A model generated the notes under the pieces. It saw only the letters and a list, made by a program, of their open reading frames with translations. It was not told where the DNA came from and made no database searches. From Fluviicola sp. (GTDB lineage: Bacteria > Bacteroidota > Bacteroidia > Flavobacteriales_D > Crocinitomicaceae), in assembly GCF_039596395.1 (NCBI RefSeq), contig NZ_JBCNJT010000001.1, positions 965,315 through 1,029,314 of the forward strand: 64,000 nt of DNA, read 5' to 3'. Position 1 is the first letter of the stretch. Each line of letters begins with the position of its first letter. Made by a program: the position numbers and the translations under genes. Positions 8,759-17,643 of the stretch are shown piece by piece.

Positions 8759-9448
8759 GTGATTCAAAAAATCGGAACCATAGCAATCGTTTTTTCATGC
8801 CTGATTGTTTTTCTTGCAGCCAATTCGTGCAAGAAAACCGATGAGTTCAGCATGTATTACGATTATTATCCCCTCAAACAAGGCCATTACAACATCTATT
8901 CCGTTCATGAAGTGATCGTTGATCAGCAAGTAAATGTAAGAGACACCTTCGATTATTTTATCAAAACGCTTGTCGGCGATACCATTACCGATAATTCAGG
9001 CCGTCAGGCAAAGCAGTTTGAGCGTTATTACAGTGCGAATGCAAACGGTCCCTGGACCATACACGATGTCTGGACAGCGATCAAATACGATGGAAAAGCA
9101 GAATTGGTAGAAGAAAATAACCGCGTTATCAAACTGGTTTTTGCACCGAGTGAAGACGACGAATGGAATATGAATGCTTACAATACGCTGGAACCTTTGG
9201 AATGCTATTATTCAAGTATTCATCAGTCTTATTCTTTGGGAGGAAATACCTATGCTTCAACCGTAACCGTGGAGCAGGAAGATTTTTCATCCTACATTGA
9301 TTCACGCCGCAAATACGAAGTTTACGCCCGTGGAGTAGGGTTGGTACACAAATACTTCCGCGATTTTATCATCAACAACGGCAATCCCAACAATGTGAAA
9401 AAAGGACACTTACTGGAGATGCGCCTGATATCCTACGGAGAAGAATGA
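8759..9448 (+). CDS. Lipoprotein of unknown function
   Basis: 229 residues beginning at a GTG (8759). A hydrophobic leader is followed by a lipobox, FLAANSCKK, so the Cys near residue 24 is probably lipidated. The mature part starts with an acidic/aromatic stretch (DEFSMYYDYYPLKQGHYNIYSVHEV), then is beta-rich, with an ending common to Bacteroidota outer-membrane lipoproteins (GVGLVHKYFRDF ... LEMRLISYGEE). No enzymatic motif is seen. It stands alone, 70 bases after the MORN protein. Confidence 0.78.
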   Translation: MIQKIGTIAIVFSCLIVFLAANSCKKTDEFSMYYDYYPLKQGHYNIYSVHEVIVDQQVNVRDTFDYFIKTLVGDTITDNSGRQAKQFERYYSANANGPWTIHDVWTAIKYDGKAELVEENNRVIKLVFAPSEDDEWNMNAYNTLEPLECYYSSIHQSYSLGGNTYASTVTVEQEDFSSYIDSRRKYEVYARGVGLVHKYFRDFIINNGNPNNVKKGHLLEMRLISYGEE

Positions 9449-9483
9449 CCCGTATTGTAAGCAACATTTACGCTGGTTTTTAA

Positions 9484-9511
9484 TTGCATGTGTGCTGAAA
9501 TTTTAACTTTG
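9484..9511 (+). promoter_or_regulatory. Bacteroidota-type promoter of the second glycosyltransferase
   Basis: TTG at 9484-9486, a 17-base spacer, then TAACTTTG at 9504-9511. Both elements match the Bacteroidota housekeeping promoter. The ATG follows 14 bases after the -7 box, leaving a very short leader. Confidence 0.65.
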
Positions 9512-9525
9512 CCGAAAAGGAATCC

Positions 9526-10524
9526 ATGTATTTTTCATTTATTATTCCCGTTTACAACAGGCCAGATGAAATAGATGAGCTGCTAAAAAGCTTGACCGAG
9601 CAAACCTATCCGGAAGATTTCGAGGTGGTTGTAGTGGAGGATGGTTCTACTATTCCTTGCGGCGATATTATTGAATCATATCAGGACAGATTATCCATAT
9701 CCTATTACAATAAACCGAATTCAGGGCCGGGTGACTCCCGGAATTATGGAATGCGGGCTGCAAAAGGAGATTATTTCCTGATTTTGGATTCCGACTGTAT
9801 TTTACCGCCCGATTATCTGAGTTCAGTTGCTGCGGGTTTGGAAAAAACATATGTAGATTGCTTCGGCGGACCGGACAATGCGCTGGATTCTTTTTCGGAT
9901 GTTCAGAAAGCGATTAATTTTACAATGACCTCTTTCCTCACCACAGGCGGTATTCGCGGTGGATCTGAAAAAATAGGGCGATTCCAGCCCCGGAGCTTTA
10001 ACATGGGGCTTTCCAAAAAAGCTTTCGAAGCTTCAGGAGGATTTGGGAATATTCACCCGGGAGAAGATCCGGACCTTTCCATTCGTTTGTGGGAAATGGG
10101 TTTTGAAAGCAAGCTGTTTAAAGATTCCTATGTTTACCACAAAAGAAGAATTGACTGGTCGAAATTTTACAAACAGGTCAATAAATTCGGAAAAGCGAGA
10201 CCAATCTTGGATTCCTGGTATCCGGCATACAAAAAAATCACGTTTTGGTTCCCGACCTTATTCTGCTTAGGATTTGTTGCTTCGCTCATTTTAGGACTAT
10301 TCGTAACACCATTTTTCCTGCTGCTTTACCCGTTGTATTTCGGAGTTCTTTTTGTTTCCGGAGTTCTAAAAACAGGAAGTATTAGAATAGGTGCGCTTGC
10401 TGTAATTGCTTGTGTGATCCAGTTTTACGGATATGGGATGGGATTCCTGAAATCCTTCCTGAAAGTTGCCCTGCTGAAACAAAAACCGCAAGAGGCATTT
10501 CCTGAATTATTTTTCAGGAAGTAG
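9526..10524 (+). CDS. Family 2 glycosyltransferase with C-terminal membrane helices
   Basis: A 332-residue protein. The GT-A domain opens with FSFIIPVYNRPDEI, followed by VVVEDGST, SGPGDSRNYGM and the DxD-type ILDSDCILP. Further conserved parts are GGPDNAL, GGSEKIGRFQPRSFNMG and GEDPDLSIRLWEMGF, the acceptor-side ED. The last third (about residues 240-315) is strongly hydrophobic, with two or three membrane helices. It probably transfers a sugar to a lipid- or surface-polysaccharide acceptor at the cytosolic face of the inner membrane; donor and acceptor are unknown. It has its own promoter and no operon partner. Confidence 0.85.
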   Translation: MYFSFIIPVYNRPDEIDELLKSLTEQTYPEDFEVVVVEDGSTIPCGDIIESYQDRLSISYYNKPNSGPGDSRNYGMRAAKGDYFLILDSDCILPPDYLSSVAAGLEKTYVDCFGGPDNALDSFSDVQKAINFTMTSFLTTGGIRGGSEKIGRFQPRSFNMGLSKKAFEASGGFGNIHPGEDPDLSIRLWEMGFESKLFKDSYVYHKRRIDWSKFYKQVNKFGKARPILDSWYPAYKKITFWFPTLFCLGFVASLILGLFVTPFFLLLYPLYFGVLFVSGVLKTGSIRIGALAVIACVIQFYGYGMGFLKSFLKVALLKQKPQEAFPELFFRK

Positions 10525-10626
10525 ACGGTTCTTTCCAAATCAACCAATTTTACCGCGCTAAAATCCTGATATCAAAAGGGTTGAATAGTCTTGTGTGCTT
10601 TTTTTTTAAAAGGTTTTACACATAAG

Positions 10627-10657
10627 TTGACATTGATAGTCGTAAATGATATATTTG
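10627..10657 (+). promoter_or_regulatory. Promoter of secDF
   Basis: TTG at 10627-10629 and TATATTTG at 10650-10657, with a 20-base spacer, match the Bacteroidota consensus. The secDF ATG lies 27 bases downstream. Confidence 0.7.
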
Positions 10658-10684
10658 CGGGCTTAAAAAATACAATCAATCAAA

Positions 10685-13600
10685 ATGCGTAATAAAGGAT
10701 TTTTCTGGTTTTTAACGATTTTGCTTACCGGAGTATGTGTGTATCAATTATCATTTACTTGGGTAGCAATCGGCGTTGAAAACGATGCTGAACGTGAGGC
10801 ACTGGGTCTGGTCGAAGAGTTAAAAACAAAGGCTGCTGCTACTGACAGCAATAAAGTTGCTTTGTCTAATGGAACTATCATCGATTTCAACAAGCCAGAG
10901 GCGTTTGAACTTGCGAAGGCAGCAATGATCAACCAGGTATTGACGGAGAAAGCAGAGAAAGCTGTTTATCCTGTTATCGGATCAAAATTCAAGGATGTAA
11001 AAGCACGTTCACTAGCGTTCGGTTTGGACCTTGTAGGTGGTATGAGTGTAACGATGGAAATCGATGTTCCTGCGTTTGTTAAATCCTATGCACGCAATGC
11101 AAGAGATTTGAAATTCTCAGCACCATTTGACGAAGCTTACAGAATCCACACCACTAAAGGAGGAGATTTCATCGATTTGTTTGTAGATGCTTTTGAAAAG
11201 AAGAACGGATCAGACAAATTGGTTCGCCAATTAAATATCAGTGAAGTAAAAGAATTGTCTTACAACTCTACAAATTCAGAAGTTGCTTCTTATTTCCATG
11301 ATAAGATTGCAAGTTCGATGGACGGAGTTGAGCAGATTATGAGCAAGCGTATCAACCAGTTTGGTGTTGCGCAGCCGAATATCCAGAAAGAGTCCCGTAA
11401 GAACCGTTTGTATATCGAACTTCCGGGAGTTCAGGATGAGGCAACAGTTGCCAAGAAATTGCAATCAACTGCAAACCTTGAGTTTTATGAGACTTACGTA
11501 TTGGCAGACCAGGGAATCCAGGTTGGATTATCCAATGCGAACGTTGTTTCAAGAAGTCCTGAGATCAAGAAAACGGAAGCTGACACTGCAACAACAAATA
11601 CTGCTGATTCAACAGGAACAGATACGGCTAAAGCTGTTGTGAAACCTGCAAAATCACTTTCTCTTTCTTCCAAGCCTATGGCTGGTGCTAAAAAACCATT
11701 GTTCGACTATTTGAAAGTGGAGCCTGGAATGGGATTGGGTACTGCGGATGCAGAAAACAGAGATGAAGTAGACGAAATTTTGAAGCGTTCCGATGTAATC
11801 AGCCTGTTCCCTCAGGATTTGAAATTCATGTGGTCTGCTAACCTGGAAGATATCGGTGACGGTAAAAAAGGATACGTATTATATGCTGTAAGAATTCCGG
11901 AAGGAGGAAAAGCAATGGTCGGAGGTGAAGATGTAAAATCTGCCGTTCGTTCATTCAACCAGCAAAACTTACAAACTACGGTAAGCGTAACCATGTCCAT
12001 CGACGGAACTCAGAAATGGGCTCAGATGACAGAAAGAAACGTTGGACGTTCCGTAGCAATTACGATGGATAACGTGGTTTATTCCGCACCGGTAGTAAAC
12101 GAAGCAATCAAAGGAGGAAGCACAGAGATTTCCGGAAACTTTACCATTGCTGAAGCAGATGACCTTTCCGGGTTGTTGAACGGTGGTTCACTTCCAGCAC
12201 CTTGTGTGATCAAGCAGCAAACAAAAGTAGGACCGACAATCGGTAAAGAAAACTCTGAAGCGGGATTGATTTCATTTGCTTTCGCATTCCTGGCAGTATT
12301 CATTTATATGTACTTCTACTACGGAAAAGGAGGTTTGGTTGCAAACATCGCTTTGGCAGTGAACGTAGTATTGATCTTCGGTTGTTTGGCTTCTTTCGGA
12401 GCAGTATTGACATTGGCAGGTATTGCAGGTATCGTATTGACAATCGGTACGGCGGTCGATGCAAACATTTTGATTTTCGAACGTATTAAAGAAGAAAATG
12501 CTGCCGGAAAATCTTCCGAAGAAGCGGTGAATATCGGTTTCATCAAAGCATTGCCTTCTATCATCGATGCGAACGTAACGCACTTGTTGGTAGCAATGAT
12601 TTTGAAAATCTTCGGAACAGGGGAGATCGAATCTTTCGCAACAACATTGATCGTGGGTATCTTCACATCGGTGTTCTCAGCGATCATTATTTCTAAATTG
12701 ATCATTACTTCTTCTTTGGAAAAAGGAAGAAAAGTGACTTTCAGTACGAAGTATACACACAACATGTTCTCGAACTTCCATTTCGACTGGATTGGTAAGA
12801 GAAAGTACTTCTACATCTTCTCAATCACCGTTACAGTCCTTGGTATCGCTGCTTTCGCAACAAGAGGTTTGAAACAAAGTGTTGAGTTTACGGGTGGTAG
12901 AACATTCGGTGTGAAAATGGAGAAACCTGCAGACATCGAAACGGTAAGAAAAGCAATGGAATCGGTATTCATCGAAGCGAACGGAGAGAAATCCAACGTA
13001 GAGATCAAAACAAAATCCAACGCTTACAACGTAGAAATCACTACCAACTATTTGTTGGCTGACGCATCTGCAACTTCCAAAGTAGAAGATAAAATGAAAG
13101 ACGGGTTTGCAAGTATCAAGGATAAATCCGGAGAAATCCAGGTAACGGATACACGCTCGATCTCTGCTTCCGTTTCGGAAGAAATGTGGTCTTCTGCAAC
13201 ACTTTCCATTACATTGGCTTTGATCGCGATCTTTGCATACATCTTTATCCGTTTCGGTCAGTGGCAGTACTCATTGGGTGCGATCTTAGGATTGGCGCAC
13301 GACGTATTGTTCGTTCTTTCGGTGTTCTCTTTACTGCATGGTATCCTGCCATTCAGCCTGGATGTGAACCAAGCGTTCATTGCAGCGATCCTTACGGTAA
13401 TCGGTTACTCGATGAACGATACGGTGATCGTATTCGACCGTATCCGTGAAAGCCTGAACTTTGACAAGAACCAGCACGAAGCGAAAGAAGTAATCAACGA
13501 AGCATTGAACAGAACGCTAAGCCGTACATTCAATACATCCATGATCTTGTTCGTGGTATTGCTGATCATGTTCATTTTCGGTGGACCTGCAATCAAAGGA

Positions 13601-13714
13601 TTCCTGTTCGCACTATTGGTAGGTGTTGTAATCGGAACCTATTCTTCCCTGTGTGTTGCTACACCGATCCTTGTTGACTTCACGAAGTCATTCAAGATCA
13701 AGAGTAAGAAATAA
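10685..13714 (+). CDS. secDF: Protein translocase SecDF fusion
   Basis: A 1009-residue inner-membrane RND-type protein that uses the proton motive force to help SecYEG translocation. The SecD half has one N-terminal helix, the signature FGLDLVGGMSVTMEID near residue 115, a large periplasmic domain (to about 510, including a Thr/Lys-rich linker around 300-340), then five helices with AVDANILIFERIKEE. The SecF half begins near 690 with FDWIGKRKYFY and has VEFTGGRTFGV and YSMNDTVIVFDRIRE. A single SecDF chain of about 1000 residues is usual in Bacteroidota. Monocistronic, flanked by a good promoter and terminator. Confidence 0.97.
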   Translation: MRNKGFFWFLTILLTGVCVYQLSFTWVAIGVENDAEREALGLVEELKTKAAATDSNKVALSNGTIIDFNKPEAFELAKAAMINQVLTEKAEKAVYPVIGSKFKDVKARSLAFGLDLVGGMSVTMEIDVPAFVKSYARNARDLKFSAPFDEAYRIHTTKGGDFIDLFVDAFEKKNGSDKLVRQLNISEVKELSYNSTNSEVASYFHDKIASSMDGVEQIMSKRINQFGVAQPNIQKESRKNRLYIELPGVQDEATVAKKLQSTANLEFYETYVLADQGIQVGLSNANVVSRSPEIKKTEADTATTNTADSTGTDTAKAVVKPAKSLSLSSKPMAGAKKPLFDYLKVEPGMGLGTADAENRDEVDEILKRSDVISLFPQDLKFMWSANLEDIGDGKKGYVLYAVRIPEGGKAMVGGEDVKSAVRSFNQQNLQTTVSVTMSIDGTQKWAQMTERNVGRSVAITMDNVVYSAPVVNEAIKGGSTEISGNFTIAEADDLSGLLNGGSLPAPCVIKQQTKVGPTIGKENSEAGLISFAFAFLAVFIYMYFYYGKGGLVANIALAVNVVLIFGCLASFGAVLTLAGIAGIVLTIGTAVDANILIFERIKEENAAGKSSEEAVNIGFIKALPSIIDANVTHLLVAMILKIFGTGEIESFATTLIVGIFTSVFSAIIISKLIITSSLEKGRKVTFSTKYTHNMFSNFHFDWIGKRKYFYIFSITVTVLGIAAFATRGLKQSVEFTGGRTFGVKMEKPADIETVRKAMESVFIEANGEKSNVEIKTKSNAYNVEITTNYLLADASATSKVEDKMKDGFASIKDKSGEIQVTDTRSISASVSEEMWSSATLSITLALIAIFAYIFIRFGQWQYSLGAILGLAHDVLFVLSVFSLLHGILPFSLDVNQAFIAAILTVIGYSMNDTVIVFDRIRESLNFDKNQHEAKEVINEALNRTLSRTFNTSMILFVVLLIMFIFGGPAIKGFLFALLVGVVIGTYSSLCVATPILVDFTKSFKIKSKK

Positions 13715-13732
13715 TCATACTTAGATAGTTGA

Positions 13733-13766
13733 AAGCGGCCGGTCAATAGATCGGCCGCTTTTTTTA
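13733..13766 (+). terminator. Intrinsic terminator of secDF
   Basis: Stem AAGCGGCCG (13733-13741) pairs with CGGCCGCTT (13752-13760) around a 10-base loop, followed by a run of T. It begins 18 bases past the stop codon. Confidence 0.9.
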
Positions 13767-14070
13767 TGCTCTTTTTTACAACCTTTTGAAGAGAGTTCAA
13801 TCAAAATGGAAAAGGTTCAATGAGTTCAAGCGTTCAATAAAGTTAAAACTTTGGAACTGTGGAACCTTTTGAACAATTTAACTTGTAAAAAAACACGCTA
13901 TGATAGTGATCGTTTCATTGGTTCTCGCGCTGCTTGTGGGGAACATATTAATTCAGAGAAAAGACTAACTCAGAATGAGAGTGAGAATGAAGAAGACTTC
14001 TAATTTGTTTGAAAACTGACCAGGTACGAGGATCATACATCATTCTCGTTCCCAATTCCCGCTCTGTCTC
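13767..14070. other. Intergenic region rich in TTCAA/TTGAA words
   Basis: About 300 bases between convergent secDF and the exonuclease gene. From about 13785 to 13885 there are many copies of GTTCAA and its complement TTGAAC, able to fold back. A frame of 22 codons (13900-13968, starting MIVIVSLVLALLVG) could encode a tiny membrane peptide but has no supporting signal. Around 13975-14060 words of the type GAATGAGAGTGAGAATG occur. No gene is supported. Confidence 0.5.
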
Positions 14071-15447
14071 TTATCCTCCGTAAGGGATTTTCAGTGTTTC
14101 ACTGTTCTTGCGCAGGTAGTAGCGCAAAATGGTCCGCGCATCTTTATCTTCCGGGTGAAGTTCGATAAAGCGCAGCCAATGCCGGTGAGCTTGTTTCATC
14201 GTATAATACGGAACAAATCCAAATCCGCGGTAAGAGCCGTTTTCGATCCATATTACGCTCTTTTCGCGTTTGTCGCGGCCATTTTCCACAATAAAGAAAT
14301 TATCGTCGTCAAAAGTCAGCAAATTGATCAGTTCGCTTACACGTTGGTTGTATGATTCCGGATGTTCGGTTCCCACACATGCTCCGTGGCATTTGCGTAC
14401 CTGGTAGCCGAAACAGCTTCCGTTGCTTTTTTCAATGCTGCACAGTTTCTGGCAAAGCTGGTGTTTTTCAACCAGGCCAAAAATGTATTCATTGGCTTCG
14501 CGTTTCGTGGTAAATGTCGTAATCGGCGCGCTGGATGTTTTACTGATCTTATCTACATAAAGCTGCAGGTATCCGGCCTGATCCTGGTAATCAAATAATC
14601 CGTAAGCAAAAGTGCTTTTTCGAAGTGCCCGGTTGTAAACAGGTTTGTGTACTTTGATCAGTTCCGATTCGAACAGCAAAGCAATCAGTTCGGAGCCGGT
14701 CAGTTCGAATTCGATCCGTGCAATTTCCTGGCGCATAACCGAACCTTTGAGTGTTTTGGAATTCTTCAAATGCTGTTCGATCCGTTTGCGGATGTGCTTG
14801 CTTTTACCGATGTAGATTAGTTGGTTTGCATCGTTGTAGAACTTGTAAACTCCTGGTTTATTCGGAATTTCTTCCAGTACATCAAGATCCAGGTTCGGAT
14901 GCAAAATCTTCGGATTAACTTCTTCCTGTATAAATGTCTGCAGGCCTTTTGAATCCGTTTGATGCAAGAGTGTAAACAAATGTGCGGTAGCTTCTGCATC
15001 GCCTTTGGCGCGGTGCCGGTCTACCAGATTAATTCCCAAAGCTTTGGTCAGTTTACCCAGGCTGTAAGATTCGTGGTTCGGGATGACATAGCGTGCAGCT
15101 CTTACCGTGCACAAATGCGCTTTGCGGTAATCGTATCCCAGCAGTTTGAATTCGTGGCGGATAATCCCGTAATCAAAACCCACATTGTGAGCTACGAAAA
15201 TACACCCTTCTGTAAATTCAATGATCTGTTTGGCAATTTCATAGAATTTAGGTGCATCTTCCACCATTTTATCGTGAATTCCGGTCAACCTGGAGATAAA
15301 CTCAGGGATAGGCATTTCGGGATTCACCAGCGTAGCAAATGAGTCGATGATCTGGGTTCCATCGTGCTTGTATATAGCGATTTCCGTAATCTTGGAAGAT
15401 TTAGTTGACCCACCGGTTGTTTCGATATCTACAATTGCGTAATTCAC
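14071..15447 (-). CDS. DnaQ-type 3'-5' exonuclease fused to a UvrC/Cho-like GIY-YIG domain
   Basis: 458 residues from a GTG start at 15447. Residues 1-165 form a DEDDh exonuclease: IVDIETTGG (Exo I), AHNVGFDYGIIRHEF (Exo II) and HRAKGDAEATAHLF (Exo III). Residues about 195-275 form a GIY-YIG nuclease: NKPGVYKFYN, LIYIGKSKHIRKRIEQHL. The C-terminal part has a Cys cluster (HQLCQKLCSIEK, CFGYQVRKCHGAC), similar to the region that follows GIY-YIG in Cho-type proteins. This fused architecture is known in Bacteroidota and is assumed to act in DNA repair or proofreading. Its -7 box lies only 4 bases from the start codon, implying a leaderless mRNA. Confidence 0.88.
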   Translation of the reverse strand: MNYAIVDIETTGGSTKSSKITEIAIYKHDGTQIIDSFATLVNPEMPIPEFISRLTGIHDKMVEDAPKFYEIAKQIIEFTEGCIFVAHNVGFDYGIIRHEFKLLGYDYRKAHLCTVRAARYVIPNHESYSLGKLTKALGINLVDRHRAKGDAEATAHLFTLLHQTDSKGLQTFIQEEVNPKILHPNLDLDVLEEIPNKPGVYKFYNDANQLIYIGKSKHIRKRIEQHLKNSKTLKGSVMRQEIARIEFELTGSELIALLFESELIKVHKPVYNRALRKSTFAYGLFDYQDQAGYLQLYVDKISKTSSAPITTFTTKREANEYIFGLVEKHQLCQKLCSIEKSNGSCFGYQVRKCHGACVGTEHPESYNQRVSELINLLTFDDDNFFIVENGRDKREKSVIWIENGSYRGFGFVPYYTMKQAHRHWLRFIELHPEDKDARTILRYYLRKNSETLKIPYGG

Positions 15448-15451
15448 GCCA

Positions 15452-15459
15452 CAAATTTA
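15452..15459 (-). promoter_or_regulatory. -7 box abutting the exonuclease GTG start
   Basis: Minus-strand TAAATTTG ends 4 bases before the start codon at 15447. The transcription start expected about 5-7 bases downstream would coincide with the first codon. Confidence 0.5.
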
Positions 15460-15534
15460 CGGATTTTTTAGTGGGTGATTTGTCAAACAAATGTCGTGGC
15501 AACAGAAATTAACGAATAGTCCCTGAATATTCCT

Positions 15535-15542
15535 TAAATTTG
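15535..15542 (+). promoter_or_regulatory. -7 box of the 85-residue protein gene
   Basis: TAAATTTG matches TAnnTTTG and lies 17 bases before the ATG at 15560. No convincing TTG was seen at the usual distance upstream. Confidence 0.45.
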
Positions 15543-15559
15543 TCGAAAATAGTATCAAT

Positions 15560-15817
15560 ATGGCAAATAAGAGAGTAATCAAGAAACAATTGAACGGGAT
15601 GATCATCGACGTTTTGGATGAGTGTTTTTCAATCCAATTGTATAACGAATCTAAAACAGAAGCTACGGATAAACTGATTGAAGAAGCATTGAGTTTTGGA
15701 GATGACGTTTTGACGAAGATCCACGAAGCTAAAACGAAAAAAGATTTCCCTGCTATTCGTCAAATGATGGAAGATAAAGGTGTTTACTTCATCGAAGAGT
15801 TAAACGGTTTGCAATAA
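15560..15817 (+). CDS. Small conserved-type cytosolic protein of unknown function
   Basis: 85 residues, mostly alpha-helical, with no signal peptide or membrane segment. It begins MANKRVIKKQLNGMI and contains an acidic/helical centre (ATDKLIEEALSFGDDVL), ending in FIEELNGL. The composition and own promoter/terminator pair indicate a real gene. I associate similar proteins with Bacteroidota hypotheticals but know no function. It is single-gene, bracketed by a -7 box at 15535 and a terminator at 15841. Confidence 0.75.
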   Translation: MANKRVIKKQLNGMIIDVLDECFSIQLYNESKTEATDKLIEEALSFGDDVLTKIHEAKTKKDFPAIRQMMEDKGVYFIEELNGLQ

Positions 15818-15840
15818 GATTTAATGATCAATAACGAATG

Positions 15841-15872
15841 AAACCCGGATGTCATGTCTGGGTTTTGTTGTT
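15841..15872 (+). terminator. Intrinsic terminator after the 85-residue gene
   Basis: AAACCCGGA pairs with TCTGGGTTT (one G-T pair) around TGTCATG, followed by TTGTTGTTTT. Confidence 0.7.
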
Positions 15873-15897
15873 TTCGGGGAGTAGAGAAGTCAAAAAT

Positions 15898-16016
15898 GTT
15901 CAAAGGTTCAAAATGTTCAAAAAGTTCAAAGGTTCAAAATGTTCAAAAAGTTCAAAGGTTCAAAGGGTTCAAAAGGGTTAAACTAAAATCTGTTTTGAAC
16001 GTTTGAACAATTCAAC
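15898..16016. repeat. TTCAAA-rich tandem repeat with inverted partner
   Basis: A 26-base unit starting GTTCAAAGGTTCAAAATG is present at 15898-15923 and 15924-15949, with a third diverged copy from 15950. Complementary TTGAAC words follow at 15991-16016, so the region can fold into a long imperfect hairpin. It lies between convergent genes and just touches the stop of the GNAT gene. Similar words recur at 13785-13885 and 36280-36365. Confidence 0.8.
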
Positions 16017-16018
16017 AT

Positions 16019-16498
16019 TTAAACTTTTTTGCTCATCCACAAATCACAGGCAAAATGCCCGGAATCTCCATACGGACGATCCAGGTACTCAAATCCCAGA
16101 TGTTCGTATAAGCCTACTGCGATATGCAATTCCGGAAGCGTTTCCAGGTAAATTTCTCCAAAACCTTCGGAAATGGCCGCTGCAATGGATTTTTCCATGA
16201 GTTGTTTTCCCAAACCGGCACTGCGATGACTTTTAGCCACATAAAGTTTGACCAACTCAATGCATCCTTCGGGTAAGCCGGTTGTCGGGTAAATTCCACA
16301 ACCACCTACAACAATCCCGTTTTCTTTAGCAATGAAATACTGTGAATGCGCTGCACGGAAGAGTTCGAACAAATGGTCTGTTGTCGGATCCGTAAAAACC
16401 GTTCCGGGTTTGTTGGCTCCGAATTCTGTCAGCACTTCACGAATCAACTGCGCAATTGCGGCGTTGTCTTCAGGTTGTATGTGGTCAATAGCAATCAT
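16019..16498 (-). CDS. GNAT-family N-acetyltransferase
   Basis: 159 residues with the GNAT fold. The beta-strand GIVVGGCGIYPT is followed by ELVKLYVAKSHRSAGLGKQLMEKS, where RSAGLG is the acetyl-CoA pyrophosphate loop (motif A), and by LETLPELHIAVGLYEHLGFEYL (motif B). The acceptor is unknown; the sequence resembles small-molecule or amino-acid acetyltransferases. Its ATG overlaps the stop of the upstream acyltransferase gene (ATGA), so the two are translationally coupled. The gene ends directly at a TTCAAA repeat block. Confidence 0.85.
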   Translation of the reverse strand: MIAIDHIQPEDNAAIAQLIREVLTEFGANKPGTVFTDPTTDHLFELFRAAHSQYFIAKENGIVVGGCGIYPTTGLPEGCIELVKLYVAKSHRSAGLGKQLMEKSIAAAISEGFGEIYLETLPELHIAVGLYEHLGFEYLDRPYGDSGHFACDLWMSKKV

Positions 16499-17610
16499 GC
16501 TCTGAAATAACGTTTAAGTTTCAAAATGGGTTTTTCGAAATAGCGGTAGGAAAGGATAGATAGCAAACTATTCGAAAAAAGCAGCAGTACGAAATAAAGA
16601 ATAAAATACCCGGCTTGCTGTGTCCAGTTCAGGAATTCGAATGTTTTACAGAGGTAGAAGATCAACAGGCAGTGGAAGAGGTAAAATCCGTAAGTGAGTT
16701 TTCCGGCCTGCTGAAACCAGGGAATCCGGTCGGCCTTGAAGAAAGAATGTTTTGCTTTCAATTGTTCGAGAAGGACAAAGACGAAGAACACGCCGGAGAT
16801 GATTCTTTCCAGTGAAATCAGTCTTCCCGGAAGTACTTTATGGGAAGCAAACAGAAAGCTGGTTCCTACCAGGTAAATCACACCGATCTGCCACTTTTTC
16901 AAGTTTTCGACCCACTGAATGGATGGATTTTCAAAGACCAGTGTTGCCAGCAGACCTCCGATCGCCATATCTGAAATAACACTCAGCGTATGGTAGTAGA
17001 GAAGGTTCGGATCTGCGGCATGATAGAACCTGAAAGCGAAAGACCCGCTTATTACCGTTAAAAAGAAAATCCGGAAAGAACGGATCGTCTTCCATTGAAA
17101 AAATCCGATCACCAATGCCCCGCCGATGTAAAACTGTTCTTCAATGCTTACGCTCCAGGTGGCTGAGAGAAAGTTGATGGAATCCCTGCTGCCGTTGATC
17201 AGTTCGTCGAAATTTGACAGGAATAAACCGTATCGCCAGAATTCGTGCACGGTTTGTATCCCAAACGGAAGATGCGGGAAAATGAAAAATCCGAATAAAA
17301 CAATGACGAAGTAAAGTGGCCAAAGTCGCAGGATACGCCTCACCAAAAAGAACCCGACATGGATTTTTCCCCGTTCCTTCAATTCTTTCAACAGCAGATA
17401 AGTGATCAAAAAACCGCTAAGGACAAAGAATAAATTGACCCCATAATGCCCGATGGAAGTCAGCTTTCGCACCCACAAAAAAGGAGCGGACTCGAAAAAA
17501 TCGCCCCATACTTCCCGGTTTATGGTAAAAGTATGGAACAAAAACACCATGAAAGCACCGATGAACCGCAATCCATCCAGGTTTTCGAAGTGAATTTTTT
17601 CTTTTTGCAT
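16495..17610 (-). CDS. Acyltransferase 3 family membrane protein (OafA/YrhL-like)
   Basis: About 371 residues starting at ATG 17610 (MQKEKIHFENLDG). A TTG further upstream at 17646 overlaps the -7 box and is rejected. The N-terminus has the family hallmark LDGLRFIGAFMVFLFH, whose His is the presumed catalytic residue, then about ten membrane helices. The motif SVSIEEQFY lies near residue 170. Members O-acylate surface glycans such as O-antigen, exopolysaccharide or peptidoglycan at the inner membrane. The substrate here is unknown. It is coupled to the GNAT gene downstream and divergent from lhgO. Confidence 0.9.
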   Translation of the reverse strand: MQKEKIHFENLDGLRFIGAFMVFLFHTFTINREVWGDFFESAPFLWVRKLTSIGHYGVNLFFVLSGFLITYLLLKELKERGKIHVGFFLVRRILRLWPLYFVIVLFGFFIFPHLPFGIQTVHEFWRYGLFLSNFDELINGSRDSINFLSATWSVSIEEQFYIGGALVIGFFQWKTIRSFRIFFLTVISGSFAFRFYHAADPNLLYYHTLSVISDMAIGGLLATLVFENPSIQWVENLKKWQIGVIYLVGTSFLFASHKVLPGRLISLERIISGVFFVFVLLEQLKAKHSFFKADRIPWFQQAGKLTYGFYLFHCLLIFYLCKTFEFLNWTQQAGYFILYFVLLLFSNSLLSILSYRYFEKPILKLKRYFRA

Positions 17611-17643
17611 CCTTCCCTTAGTTTCCGTTTTTGTGAAGCTGTT

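Noticed and set aside
13900-13968. 22-codon frame beginning MIVIVSLVLALLVG
   Set aside because: Very short, no promoter or conserved context; kept only as a note for the gap.
15898-16016. TTCAAA tandem repeat considered as a CRISPR array
   Set aside because: Unit too short and without spacers of constant length, no cas genes; low-complexity expansion fits better.
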